Shown here piece after piece: positions 30,600 to 41,202 of a stretch of 64,000 nt of DNA. The notes beneath the pieces are model-generated. The model worked only from the letters and a program-made list of their open reading frames with translations, had not been told where the DNA came from and made no database searches. This DNA is from Brachionus manjavacas (taxonomy: Eukaryota; Rotifera; Eurotatoria; Ploima; Brachionidae). The DNA is taken from contig JAHQIY010000005.1 in NCBI GenBank assembly GCA_019054805.1, forward strand, positions 6,183,501 to 6,247,500, written 5' to 3'. The stretch's first letter is position 1; each line of letters starts with the position of its first letter. The translations under genes were made by a program, and so were the position numbers.

Positions 30600-31120
30600 A
30601 ATAAATTTTGTTTAATTTTTAAAAAATTTTGTAATATTTTTGCTAATTTTGATATTAATTAATTACATAAAACTACTTTTTTGTTAATTTTATAAATTTT
30701 TATGCACTTTTTTTATTAATAAATGGGCTCAATCATCCTTTTATGGGCTTTGACCTTTGGTCTCTTTGGTTCAGTTGAATTTGAAAAATTGATAAACGAA
30801 TTTTTATTATTAGACTAAAGTTTAGATTTTTATCATTTTTGTAGAAGAATTGAAAATAATGTCAACGTGTATTTTGTAAATTTAATAATTTATTTCCAAA
30901 ATTTAATTTAAATTTTAAACCATTTTAGGAACTTAAGTTCGAAACAGTAAACAAATAAGTAAGAAAAAATCAATAATTATAGTCATATCAACAGCCATTT
31001 TGAATTTGTCAACTAACTTAGGTTAATCCACAAGGTCAAAATTATTTCGTTATCATAGAGTAAAATTCCAAATATGCGAATCTTTATTATCGAAAATTAT
31101 ATTATTGTTACTATTCTATC
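30600..31120. other. AT-rich spacer
   Basis: No gene or repeat recognised. Confidence 0.4.
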
Positions 31121-31123
31121 CTA

Positions 31124-31366
31124 ATGGATAATGGGGAGGCGCTCATCTCCTTTTCAAGTACCCTTTTGAGCAACGGCTCCGATCTGATTTAGAGGTTACT
31201 GCATCGAGTTGATCATCTACACCGCAATTATTACCCAGTCGAAACTGGTCCCCCTATTTTTTATGATGAAAGAGGCTTAAAAATTCGCCCCGTATTGCAG
31301 AGATATTTTGAAAATTATCACCCTCAGCGGGTTTTGAAAAAAATTATCGAAAATTACTTTATTTAA
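31124..31366 (+). pseudogene. Unrecognised 80-codon frame with one in-frame stop
   Basis: A conspicuously less AT-rich island. From ATG 31124 the frame reads MDNGEALISFSSTLLSNGSD, meets TAG at 31190-31192, and continues LLHRVDHLHRNYYPVETGPP, IFYDERGLKIRPVLQRYF to TAA 31364-31366. The sustained coding character across the stop suggests a recently disabled gene or transposon fragment. The family is not recognised. Confidence 0.35.
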
Positions 31367-31369
31367 TTT

Positions 31370-32250
31370 TTTTTTAAAATATATTTTAAATTTATTTAAA
31401 ATATTTTTGATAATTAATAAATCAAGAATGTTATTTTTTAGAAGAATTAACAAAAAAAAACATGGATTTTAATTTTAATTTAAAAAATCTAAATTAAGGA
31501 ATTTTTTTTTTAACAAAAATTGTTTTAATATTTTAGAAATTTTCCCTTTTTTCACAATAAAATTAAAAAAAAAAAAAAAAATTGCAGAAAGAAAACCAGG
31601 TGTGCACTAAAATGAAAAGAAAATTAGCTTTTATAATGACTTGTTATAAGAAAATAATACAAGAGCCCTCTCTGTATCTTCTATTAAACCCCTGGACATT
31701 TTAAATGAAATTTTTGATTTAAAAAATTAAAGTATTAATTTTTTTCTTAATCGAACAAAAATATTAATATAATAAAAAAAATTTAACGAAAATTTTTCAG
31801 AATTAAATTCAGTAAACTTTCAAAATTCCAAAAAAATCTTTTGGAAAAAAAAGCAAGTCTTACATTTTAATAAATTTTAAAAAGAGAAGTTTGTCTGCAA
31901 ATGGATATCAATTTAAACATCTGAAAATATTTGACAAGAATGGTTTTGAAAAATTTAAAGTAAGACTTTTATTAAAAAAGCAAATATGTTTCAAATGTAA
32001 GATTAAAACAAAATGATGATTATTTGATGATTTTTTAAAAAAAAAAAATAATTTTTGATCAAAAAGGTAAAACTCAATAAATATGTACAGATAAACTTCA
32101 AAATTTAATATAACAATAACTTTTTTTAATTCTAAATAAAATAAAAAATTAGAAAAATATTTATTTTAAATTTAATTTGGAAATTTAAAAAATAAAAAAC
32201 GTAAATTATCTATAAAATAAAGAAAATTTTAACAAAAATAAAAAAATTTA
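31370..32250. other. AT-rich stretch upstream of the VWD-EGF gene
   Basis: Poly-A/T-rich, no coding signal. It should include the promoter and 5' UTR of the gene starting at 32254; no core motif can be singled out. Confidence 0.4.
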
Positions 32251-32253
32251 AAA

Positions 32254-35200
32254 ATGAAATTTTTTTTAACACTGGTAATTGGAATAATTCTGATAGAATT
32301 TTTTAGAGTAACATGCAAAAAATTATCAAACAATTTTTATTTAGTTTAAATAAATTATAGGCTCAAGAATGCTCTGCCAAATATCATCCTTATATTACAA
32401 CATTTGATCGAATGTAAAAAATAAATATTTCTAATAATAATTTATTGAAAAAAAATTTTAAACTAATATTTTTTTTTCAAGGCATTATGGATTTTCGTAT
32501 GGTGGTGATCATTTTATTATGTACGATGACTTTAAGAATACACGAGTGACCTCTGGTTTTCAAAAATGTAGCTATGGTTCATGCACTTGTGCTGTTTATG
32601 TGCAAAAAAATAGAAAACTGATGTTTGTTGACTTCTGTAATGTTCAGAGCAACAATTCTCCAACATCCAAAATATATGGGGTCTCAGTGGAACGAAACTT
32701 TGTCGGTCCTAAAGCCATTCGAGAAATTCCTCCATGTCCATTTATTTCTTCTTTGCACGAAAACAACACAGAAACATGGAATTCAATACCAACAATTTTG
32801 GAAAACTTTAAATGTGCTCGCTTACAAGGAAGCAACTATTACACTTACTATCTCGTAAATTAAAAATATAAATAAAATTTAAAAATTTTTTTTTCTTACA
32901 CTACATTTTGTAGATAAGAACTGTTGAAAATCATTTTGAAGATTCCCTTTTGGTTAAATTTCAATTAAGAAATAAAGAAATGCCCATTTTGACTATTAGA
33001 GCACCTAATTCAGCTTATCGATCAACTGGTGGACTTTGTGGCAGATGGGATGGTGACCAAAATAATGATTTGTACGTTCTTGATCGACATGGCGTTGAAT
33101 CATTTGTGTCAACTTCAAATTTAACTATGATCAAAGATTTTTGGAAGTAATAAGTTTTTTGTAAATTATCCAAAATTTAGCCTCTAAAAAATTAAAAAGT
33201 TTAAATTCAGTTTATAGCCAGCAAAGTAGTTATTCAAAGCGCTGTGCTGAATGCATGTTGATGTCTGAACGAAGCTTCTACTGTCCATGTGATGATTTTG
33301 ATTTGTTTGATCAAAATAATTACAATCTAAATATGAAAAGACTTAATTATTGCAGGGTACCGATGCATGTCTGTGTTGAAAAGTAAAAATTTACGTTCGA
33401 ATTAATTTTTTTGAGTTGATCTTTTAGCTTAACTTTTTTACACATTTTTAAGACATTTCAATATTCAAAAACCTGATCAAAATATTTCTACAGCCCCTGA
33501 TTCTTTTACCCCATCACATTCCCAATTACACACTTCAACAACTCCAACTACAGTAATTGGGATCACTTTATTCTGATCATTCACAATATTCTTTAAATTA
33601 TTAGATTAAATTTGAGGAGGCTCATGATATTTGTTGGACAAGTTTCATGAATCCGCCTGGTTTGTACAAAAATTTAATTAATGGATGTTTGGATAGAAAT
33701 ATTACAATACAATATTGTATTGACGATGTCACAGTAACTATCAAATTTTTATTTTGTCAAAGATTTTAATTTATTTTTTTTCTTTCAAAAAAAGTTAAAA
33801 ACTGACCCTTCTGTTGTGAAAATTCACATAGAATCGTCAATAGATTTGACCATTCAAAATATCTTGACTAATCAGTCAAATTGTGATCTAGACGATCTAC
33901 AAATGCTTTGTCCGAATAACTGCTCTGGCAATGGAGTTTGTAAATTTGGTGAAAAGATTTTTATCTCATTTTAGCATTGCTTTTTTTCAATTTTATAGAT
34001 CTCTGAAATAATTTATTTTTAACAAAAATTATAAAAAGATGCAAGCTCATCAAATTTATCAGATAAATTTAACACAAGTTTTGTAAGGAAATTCAAAATT
34101 TAAGTGCTATCTGAATTTGTTTTTTTTGTCACTACTACAGCCCTTGGAATCTCTTTTCTGGTTTGGGTTAAAGGAAGAGGATAAAAAAAATAAAAAAAGT
34201 GAAACTAAAAAAAACAACGCATTAAAAAATAAATAATATTTTTCATAAAATACTTTTTAAAATTGTCAATCATAGCATAAAAACGAATTTTATTAATTTT
34301 TAAATTTATGGGTCAATTAATTTACCTTGACACTAATAATTTTTTAATAAATAAAAAAAAGAGATAAAATAAATTTTCTCTAGATTTCAAGTGGTTTCTC
34401 AAGCTCGAAAATATCTTTTTCCATTGATAAATTCTAATTTTTTTGCGAAATTTTACGATCTGTCTCTTGGATCCGAAGCTAATTAAGTTTTTCTTTAGCT
34501 CATAATTCTGAGCTCTAAAATTAGAGACGCATTCTTTTCCATTTATGGGAGATTTCATCAAAAATCCCTATGATTGAATTATTTTTTTTTCGTGAACAGT
34601 TAATCCTTTTGTAAATGTCTTAGGTGTCGGAAGACATCATCCAACGTACACTCTTACTCAGTTACTAGTGCTAACTCTAGGGTCCAGGGCTTCAAGAAAG
34701 ATCCAGGAAAATTCGAACTCATCTGTGTTATCTATCAGAATAGTTCTTGAAATTTATTATGTTGTCTTCAAAATTTGACGTTAGTCTAATACTTTTAAGT
34801 AGTGATCTTAGCCCACTGTGAACATCAGCTGGTTTCAGAGTTGCTAATAATTGAGTTTTAAATTTCTCTAACATGGTTAATTCGTCTCTCTTTTGCATGT
34901 TTCTTGGCATTTGCAAGGCATTTCCTCAAAGAAGCTTTGTAACGCTATCTATTAGCCTGATTCTAATAATTCCTTGATTCCTAGCCTCTGTTTCTACTTG
35001 GTATTAGAAACAGAGAAAAAATGTAACCACGAGAGTGATACATGTCTTTATTCTTTCTCGCACACGCACATTATTCATCCATTTAACTCTATCGTTTGCA
35101 TATAATTTTGGTATATCGTCGACTTTAAATATGATTCGTGTTTCCCTAAGTTCGAATTCTACGTTTATTTAAACTATATCAATACAATTTATTTTCAATG

Positions 35201-35941
35201 CATCCCCATGTATTAATGTATTAGTAGTAGTACTGTTCTTTCTTCAATTGCTTTGATTGCTTTGTATCCACAATATATTCTTTTTCTTTCGTCTTTTTAA
35301 AGTTAGCAAAGCTCAACTTTTTTGTCAAGTATCTCTTTAAGACATGTCATAATAAAAGTGCTCGATGTCAAAGATGAAAAATTCTCATAGCAATTAAATT
35401 TTGAATTTCCTGAATTTTTAATTTGAAAATAAAAATTAAAAACATAAATAATCAAAATATATGATGCTTTTTTCCACATAAAAAATTTAGTTATTTTGTT
35501 ATTTAAGAACCAAGATGCATTTTGCCCGGGTTAATAAACTACAACTGTTCTCATCCAGGTATTTTCTGATTAATTGTATAATTTTTAATTCAAATTTAAA
35601 TTAATTCTAAAGTAAAATGTGAATGCAACCAATCATTCGGTGGCAATGATTGTAGCCAGGATTTAACTAGCATCCCAGAATTGACAATTAGACCACAGTT
35701 TTGTGATTTAAGAACAGAAAATTGTAGTCTGATAAACGGATTTGGCTATCCATTTTCAACAAGAGATCCAATTTATGTCAAAGCTGAGTTCATTGAAGTA
35801 GTTTTTATTTCAAATAATGGGTTTGCTGAATTTTGTGATCAATTGATCATTTTTTTTCTTACTTATTCACTTTTGGAAAATTTTTCCAAGAATTCTGCCG
35901 ACTCAAGTGGTAGAAATATTTCTCTTGATCAAAAATATTAG
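32254..35941 (+). CDS. Secreted protein with von Willebrand factor D domain and EGF module
   Basis: Nine exons join in phase: 32254-32307, 32361-32413, 32482-32854, 32914-33146, 33218-33382, 33453-33552, 33605-33733, 33795-33948 and 35613-(35941). Most introns are 52-71 bp; the last is 1664 bp. Exon 1 is a signal peptide (MKFFLTLVIGIILIEFF). Exons 2-4 form a VWD domain: YHPYITTFDR, CSYGSCTCAVYV, and GGLCGRWDGDQNNDL with the Ca-binding-type loop. Then come a Cys-rich part (RCAECM...CPCDDF), a Thr/Pro linker, more Cys-bearing exons, and an EGF module spanning the long intron (CPNNCSGNGVCKF + VKCECNQSFGGNDC). Architecture resembles VWDE-type extracellular proteins. The 3' end is uncertain: the last frame stops at 35939, but a GTAGTT donor near 35800 could lead further. 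Confidence 0.75.
34725..35130 (-). pseudogene. Ty3/gypsy gag relic in the long intron
   Basis: Minus-strand residues KFKTQLLATLKPADVHSGL and FEDNIINFKNYSDR align with the capsid region of the gag at 25.7-27.0 kb (SHLLVTYKPDDVQRTL, YEENVLKFQQIANK). Upstream (to about 35130) further decayed gag sequence with stops is visible. It lies antisense within the 1664-bp intron of the VWD-EGF gene and probably explains that intron's size. Confidence 0.75.
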
Positions 35942-35949
35942 CAGCAAAA

Positions 35950-36980
35950 AAAAATTAACTACATTTTAAAAGTTAAGATTAAATTTTAATGATCATAAAA
36001 TTTAACTGCAGAACAAGATAAAAAAGACTTCAAGGAAGGGTTGAAATGTATTTTTAAACTAGTTAAAACCCTAACAGCTAATTATCGAATAATTAATCAT
36101 TTTAAAAAAATTCATTTCTGAGATGAAATTTTTTTCTGTGAAATAATGCGCTACCCTTAAGGCTATCGTAAATCAAACTACATTTACCTCTTCTAGCTCA
36201 AATATATAAATTCAAATATACAATTAAAGCTAATTTAGCTCAATTTTCAATGGTGATTGACTAATATCAAGTATCGTAAACAGGTTTACTTTTTAAATGT
36301 TTACTATATTTTATTTTAGGTTTGTGAAGTTCGTTTCAATTCGACCATTTCAAAATTATTTTCTTATATTTATTTGAAATTTTTGCATTTAAATTTAATT
36401 AAGAATTTTCAAATATGGGAGCTGAAAAGAGGGCTTTTTGCCACTCGAAACTGTCCCGTAGTCTAACTCCAAATTTGTGTTTAATTATCGAAGAAAATAA
36501 ATATTTATATTATATTTATATTGTCAATAATAATAATAATGATGATAATAAAAATAATAATAATAAGCTACACCGGGAGACTTGTGGAGCGAGACTAAAA
36601 AAAAAATCTTTATTAAATATGCATTCCAGTCAAGTTTATTCATATACTGAACTCGGTTATTTATTTATTTATAATTAACCTCCTTTAAGGAGAAGTAAAA
36701 AATTAAAGATACCACATAAAAAAAAAAAATATATCAGAAATAAAGATTCTTCAAAGTATGCTAAATAATACACAGAGAACCAAAAAGAAACAAACCAAGT
36801 CTTCAATCAGGAAGACCTGATAAGGTTTTTAAGAAGATTTTTAAAGATCGTAGACTTTATATTGTTAAGACACAATTTGATGGAGTCTGATAAACCATCG
36901 CTGGAGTAAAGTCCATTTTTCAATTTTGACTGAAGTTGAGACGAGTTGTTTTTGATAAAGTATTTATATTTTTTTTATTA
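35950..36980. other. Repeat-rich spacer with LINE-tail-like microsatellite
   Basis: At 36525-36570 there is an AAT/GAT trinucleotide run followed by CTACACCGGGAGACTTGTGG, resembling a LINE 3' end with its microsatellite tail. Minus strand 36960-36780 has a short coding-like frame (QLQSKLKNGLYSSDGLSDS) without identity. No intact gene. Confidence 0.35.
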
Positions 36981-36982
36981 AG

Positions 36983-37092
36983 TTTCAAGGTTAATCAACA
37001 GGCTAGTGCCCTTATCTATTGAATAGACTGATAAACTCTTCATTTATTTCAATTAAAATAAATACAATTTATCAAAATGTTTTATATAAAAA
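36983..37092 (+). repeat. Dispersed repeat R1, copy 2
   Basis: Same head as the copy at 1757 (AAGTTTCAAGGTTAATCAAC, GGCTAGTGCCCTTATCTATT), matching over about 110 bp with scattered changes. Confidence 0.7.
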
Positions 37093-37130
37093 ATTTTAAT
37101 TTAATTTTTGAAGTTTAATTTTTTAAATTA

Positions 37131-37188
37131 TTAAACTTTTCTTTTTTTTAATAATTTAAAAAGATTATTAAAAAAAAGAAAAGTTTAA
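37131..37188. repeat. Perfect 25-bp-arm hairpin
   Basis: 37131-37155 and 37164-37188 are exact inverted copies (arm TTAAACTTTTCTTTTTTTTA...) around an 8-nt loop. It lies directly downstream of R1 copy 2. Confidence 0.7.
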
Positions 37189-37317
37189 TTAATTCAATTA
37201 ATTGATTTGTAAAAGTTTTTGTAAACAAATTTTAATTTATCAAAAATTTTAATTGATTTAAAAAAAATAATATTTATATTATTATATATAGATGTTTTGA
37301 AATGATTGAAAGATAAA

Positions 37318-37597
37318 CAGACTTGTTTTTAAGTCACAGTTTCAAGTCTTAGTCACAAAAATTTAAGTCTAAGTTATGACTTAAAAAAATTTTTCATTTT
37401 TTTAAGTGACGTTTAGTCGAGTCAACTAATTTTCTGATTTTAAAACTAAACTTCTTTGGATTAAAATAAAAAATTATATTTATTTTTTAGTTTAAAAATC
37501 AGATAATTAGTTCATTTGACTAAACTTCACTGAAAAAAAAAAATTTTAAGTCATTGACTTGACTTGACTTGAGACTTGTGATTTAAAAACAACTCTG
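37318..37597. mobile_element. hAT-type foldback MITE with 8-bp target duplication
   Basis: 280 bp flanked by AAGATAAA on both sides (37310-37317 and 37598-37605). The ends read CAGACTTGTTTTTAAGTCAC and, inverted, CAGAGTTGTTTTTAAATCAC. The imperfect inverted arms extend for over 100 bp each, so the whole element folds back on itself. An 8-bp duplication and CAG-starting ends are hallmarks of hAT. It is non-coding. Confidence 0.85.
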
Positions 37598-37714
37598 AAG
37601 ATAAACATAGACGATCAATAACAAAATTATTAATTAATTTTGGAAAAATATCATAAAAAGTTAGCTATCCATACTTTGTTTTTGTTTTTGGTACAATTCA
37701 ATTATTTTTATTTC

Positions 37715-38372
37715 TTAAATTGTATTTAATATAATGTAAATGTCTTGTTCAAAGGATTTAATTCTACAATTTGGAGATGATTGAAAGTTGAGACATATAC
37801 ACTCAAAAATATAAGATGCGGGGCTATTATATTTAAGATTGCTGATAAAAGAGAGTTTAGAGAAAGCATAAAATTGCTCGAAGTTGAAAATTTTCAAAAT
37901 CTTGAGAATATTAGAGATGTGACAACTATGGTTCAAGTCTAACATGGTTCTAATAAGGTTGTTCTGTGAGGTATTTAAGAATTTTAAAGTTTCTACTTTT
38001 AGAGTTGAGATGCCTAAACCATAAGTAAATTTAGAAAGACAGTAGGTTTTATGAATAAAATATTAAACATCTGGGCTTATACTTTTTTGCACCATACCTA
38101 GGTAGGAAATATGAAAGAAATTTTTTGGAACTTTTTTGAACTTTTCTGTAGCTGTAACATCGAAGTTGAGACTAGAGCTTATTCAATTATCCACCTTTTT
38201 CAACTCTTGATAATTAATGAAAAATTCTGTTTCGAGATTTTTGGAAAAAGAGATAACAGCATTTGCAGAATCATAATATTTTTTCAATAAAATCCAGAAA
38301 AAGATATTTATTTTTGGTAGAAGCTTAAAAAATAGGCCATCCCTCCATAACTTATCAAATGCTTTGTCAGCA
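37715..38372 (-). pseudogene. LINE reverse transcriptase relic
   Basis: Minus strand from 38372 reads DADKAFDKLWRDGLFFKLLP (RT first-Asp block AFDKLW), WILLKKYYDSANAVISFSKN, then after an internal deletion FTYGLGISTLKVETLKFLNT and LDLNHSCHISNILKILKIF to a stop at 37715. R1 copy 3 abuts its upstream end. Different in sequence from the 43-kb LINE. Confidence 0.6.
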
Positions 38373-38531
38373 TCAACAGGCTAGTGCCCTTATCTATTGA
38401 ATAGACTGATTAACTCTTCATTTATTTCAATTAATGAAGAACTCGGTTATTTTTGAACCGAGTTTTTTGAGTTATTTTTGAATTAGTAAACCGAGCTCTT
38501 CATTAATTGAAATAAATGAAGAGTTAATCAG
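38372..38531. repeat. R1 copy 3 converted into a 43-bp-arm foldback
   Basis: 38372-38440 carries the R1 head (ATCAACAGGCTAGTGCCCTT). 38406-38448 and 38489-38531 are inverted copies with one mismatch (arm begins CTGATTAACTCTTCATTTAT), separated by 40 bp that contain a further AACCGAG/CTCGGTT pair. A part of R1 has therefore been duplicated in inverse orientation. Confidence 0.75.
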
Positions 38532-38884
38532 ATTTTTCCGCGAAATTTTTGCCTAATTCGCGGAAAACGGAAATGTTTTGCGAAATTCCGGAACTTTTTT
38601 TAAAATAGCGGTAATTCCGCTTTTTCAATCATAAAAATAATCGATAAAAACTTGCGGAAATTTTAAGAGGAAAAATAGAATGCGGAATTTATTGAGAAAA
38701 TCCTTATTAAAATATAAAAACTCAAATTTAAATACAGTTAAAATTTAATAATAAATATTTAAACATGTGGCACATGAAACAATCTTTTCCAATTTATGTC
38801 TTTTCAACTTTAATTTTTTTTAGCTTATTTACTCTATTATAATAAATAAATAATATTCATCAGGAATTCACTCAAATTCATATT

Positions 38885-39035
38885 TAATATAAATCAATGT
38901 CTTACATTTGCCAGCTCGGTGATTACTACTTACTTTATCACAAGAGAAATGATACCAAGAGTGACATTTATCACATTTAATCGATTTTTTTTAAAAAAAG
39001 TTTACAACACACTGGACATCTAACATTGTTTTATT
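38885..39035 (-). pseudogene. PHD-finger-like relic
   Basis: The minus strand reads NVRCPVCCKLFLKK, then in a shifted frame SIKCDKCHSWYHFSCDKVSS. The spacing CPxC...CDxCxxWYHxxC is that of a PHD zinc finger (histone-tail reader), also carried by some transposons. A one-base slip between the two halves and no complete partner exon indicate a broken copy. Confidence 0.45.
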
Positions 39036-39038
39036 TTT

Positions 39039-39180
39039 TACAGTAAATCCTAAAACTAACTTCATCGCTTTCCTCTTCCTTTCCTCTAAGAAAAAAGAAG
39101 GAAAAAGAAGGAAAAAGAAGGAAGAGGAAAGGAAGAGGAGAGGAAAGAAATCGATGAAGTTAGTTTTAGGATGTACTGTA
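39039..39180. repeat. Foldback with homopurine/homopyrimidine loop
   Basis: 39039-39067 and 39152-39180 are 29-bp inverted copies with one mismatch (arm contains TCCTAAAACTAACTTCATCG). The loop is CTTTCCTCTTCC... followed by GGAAAAAGAAGGAAAAAG..., so it continues as an imperfect purine/pyrimidine inverted repeat. It interrupts the minus-strand coding debris on either side. Confidence 0.7.
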
Positions 39181-39186
39181 TTACAT

Positions 39187-39610
39187 AATTTTTTCTGCAT
39201 CTTTCCCAGCACCTTTTTGAAAAAATGTTTTTAAAATTTCAAAGTTCAGATCTTCTCTGAAGAAAATGTCAGTGAGCTAAAAATGATTATGACAAATTAT
39301 TTTCTTCTCTATTAAGCATTTTCCCTCTAAAACTTCATCAATAATACAATGATTTTCTTCCTCAACTAGTTCTGAGAGAAATGGATTATATTCTATTAAA
39401 CTTTTCGACCTCTTAATTTGTATAGAATTAGGATGAAGCGAAATAACAACATGGCCTCGGCTTTTCAGCCCAGTAATTCCAAAGTTTTTATTTTTAGTTA
39501 TTTACGATATTTAGAATCCTGTAATTTAGGTTGATATCGACACCATTGATAGCTTCAACACCCACTATATGGCGACGTTTTTTCAAAACAAGAATAACTT
39601 GGTTTTGGTA
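39187..39610 (-). pseudogene. Coding-like relic upstream of the PHD piece
   Basis: The minus strand reads RRHIVGVEAINGVDINLNYR near 39580-39510, then (39485 down) KSRGHVVISLHPNSIQIKRS, LIEYNPFLSELVEEENHCII, a stop, and REDLNFEILKTFFQKGAGKD. It is consistently coding-like and may be one damaged gene together with the PHD half. The family is not recognised. Confidence 0.35.
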
Positions 39611-39823
39611 ACAATTTAACTTTAAAACATTAAAAATTTTAAAGTAACAATAAAATTTTTACATTTATTTGAATAAATCTCTATTTGATTAATCTGGCTC
39701 TTTAAAAAAAAATTAGATGAATTGCCTGATTAATTCTAGCGATTTTTTATTAGCTGATTTAATTGATTTAAAGCTATTCCAAATTTTGATTAAAAATTAT
39801 TTTTTTCAATTTCAAGCCAAGGT

Positions 39824-40060
39824 TAATCAACAGGCTATGTCAAGAATGACCGATTAACAATTTATTTATTTTTTTAAAAATAATTATTACATATTACAAA
39901 AAATAATTAATTTAAAAAAAATCTTTTAAAAAAGTAAAGCATTGAAGAATATAAATTAAATTTTTGAATGCTTGAATCTGGCAAACTTAAAAATTAATCT
40001 CTTGATTTCAAACTTTTCATTAGTCTTGTGTAAAAATATTCCAAGGTTCTACCATGGTCC
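39824..40060 (+). repeat. Dispersed repeat R1, copy 4 (head and tail)
   Basis: The head AAGGTTAATCAACAGGCTA and the tail GAATGCTTGAATCTGGCAAA...CTCTTGATTTC...GTCTTGTGTAAAAA lie in one unit of about 235 bp, which links the R1 head seen at 1757, 36983 and 38372 with the tail seen at 12655. Confidence 0.5.
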
Positions 40061-40189
40061 ATGGTAAAATATTAAGCCGTCATTTCATAATTCAAAATTG
40101 ATTGTCATAGAAAAATTAAACTGGACAGAGCCCTGGTTTAGATCTATGCCTAATACCTCCATATTTTTCATTTTAAAATTTTATATTTC

Positions 40190-40990
40190 AGAAATTCTCT
40201 TGATCAATTCAATTTTACTTTTTACTTTTTTTAGTGAAATTTTCTCTCAGATCAAATTTACTTTTTTACTATTTTAGAAAAATTCTCAAAAATTTTATTA
40301 TTACTATTTTACTTTTATCTAAGTAATTTTATTATAATTTTGGAAAAGTAAAGTAAAAAAGACTAACTTATTTGAAAAGACCCTAAACTTCTGCTCACCC
40401 GAAATCTTAAACCAGGTCTTCGCGCCAGACCCCTTGACCTAAGCCCCTATTCCCTAAACCGGAGTTGCGTTCTGGACCACGTCTTATCAAAAATTTGATA
40501 AAACCAAAAGAAGTTGCTACCGACGTCTTTCGCTAAGTCAAACTATGGCCAATTTTTCAGTTAATTCTCTTTAAATGATATAATTTTAAAACTGGACAAT
40601 CCTTAATTTTCTCTATTATTTTTATTTTATTTTTCAAAAAATTAAAAAAATTTTTTTCAAATAATCGAATAATAGTTTTTTAAAAAATTTTGTGCATAAC
40701 TTAATTTTTTCAGGATCTTAAAAAACGCAACTTAAAAAATTTATTTTAATTTATTATCTGACAAGCTATTATTAACTTTAGGAAATTTTCTAAAATAGTA
40801 AAAAAGTAAAACTGAACTGGTTTAAAAAGTAAAAAATTAAAATTGATCTGTGAAAAAATTTTACTAAAATAGTAAAAGAGAAAAATTGAATTGACTAAGA
40901 AAATTTCTTAAATAGTAAAATAGTAAAATTGAACTTTTTGAGAATTTTTCTAAAATATTAAAATTGTAAAATATATCAACTGGACATATA
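40190..40990. repeat. Long imperfect inverted repeat of TTTTACTATTTTAG-type units
   Basis: Arms at about 40190-40380 and 40780-40990 are imperfect inverse copies built from short units (TTTACTATTTTAG, GATCAATTCAATTTT). The centre (about 40390-40520) is a less AT-rich island without ORF. A segment at 40995-41075 (TTCGGGTATGTTGTATATTA, GAACTATTAG) recurs at about 55585-55660. Confidence 0.45.
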
Positions 40991-41202
40991 TTCTGTTTTA
41001 GGGATTCGGGTATGTTGTATATTAGAGAACTATTAGTTAAAATTAAAACTAAAAATTAAACTTTTGATAAATTAAAACCATATGACGGGTTAATACGCAT
41101 CCTTTTAGCATTTACCGTTCTAATAACATGGCTAATGGGTCACAAAAATGACTAGTGGCAAATATTTTAAATTTGAATGTTTATATTTTATTTTTTTGAA
41201 AG

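Noticed and set aside
35510-35560. Extra exon between the two halves of the EGF module
   Set aside because: It has plausible splice borders, but joining it from 33948 gives an immediate stop, whereas 33948 to 35613 keeps phase and the EGF cysteine pattern.
36415-36678. 87-codon frame with Asn run
   Set aside because: Most of it translates an AAT/GAT microsatellite and flanking LINE-tail-like sequence.
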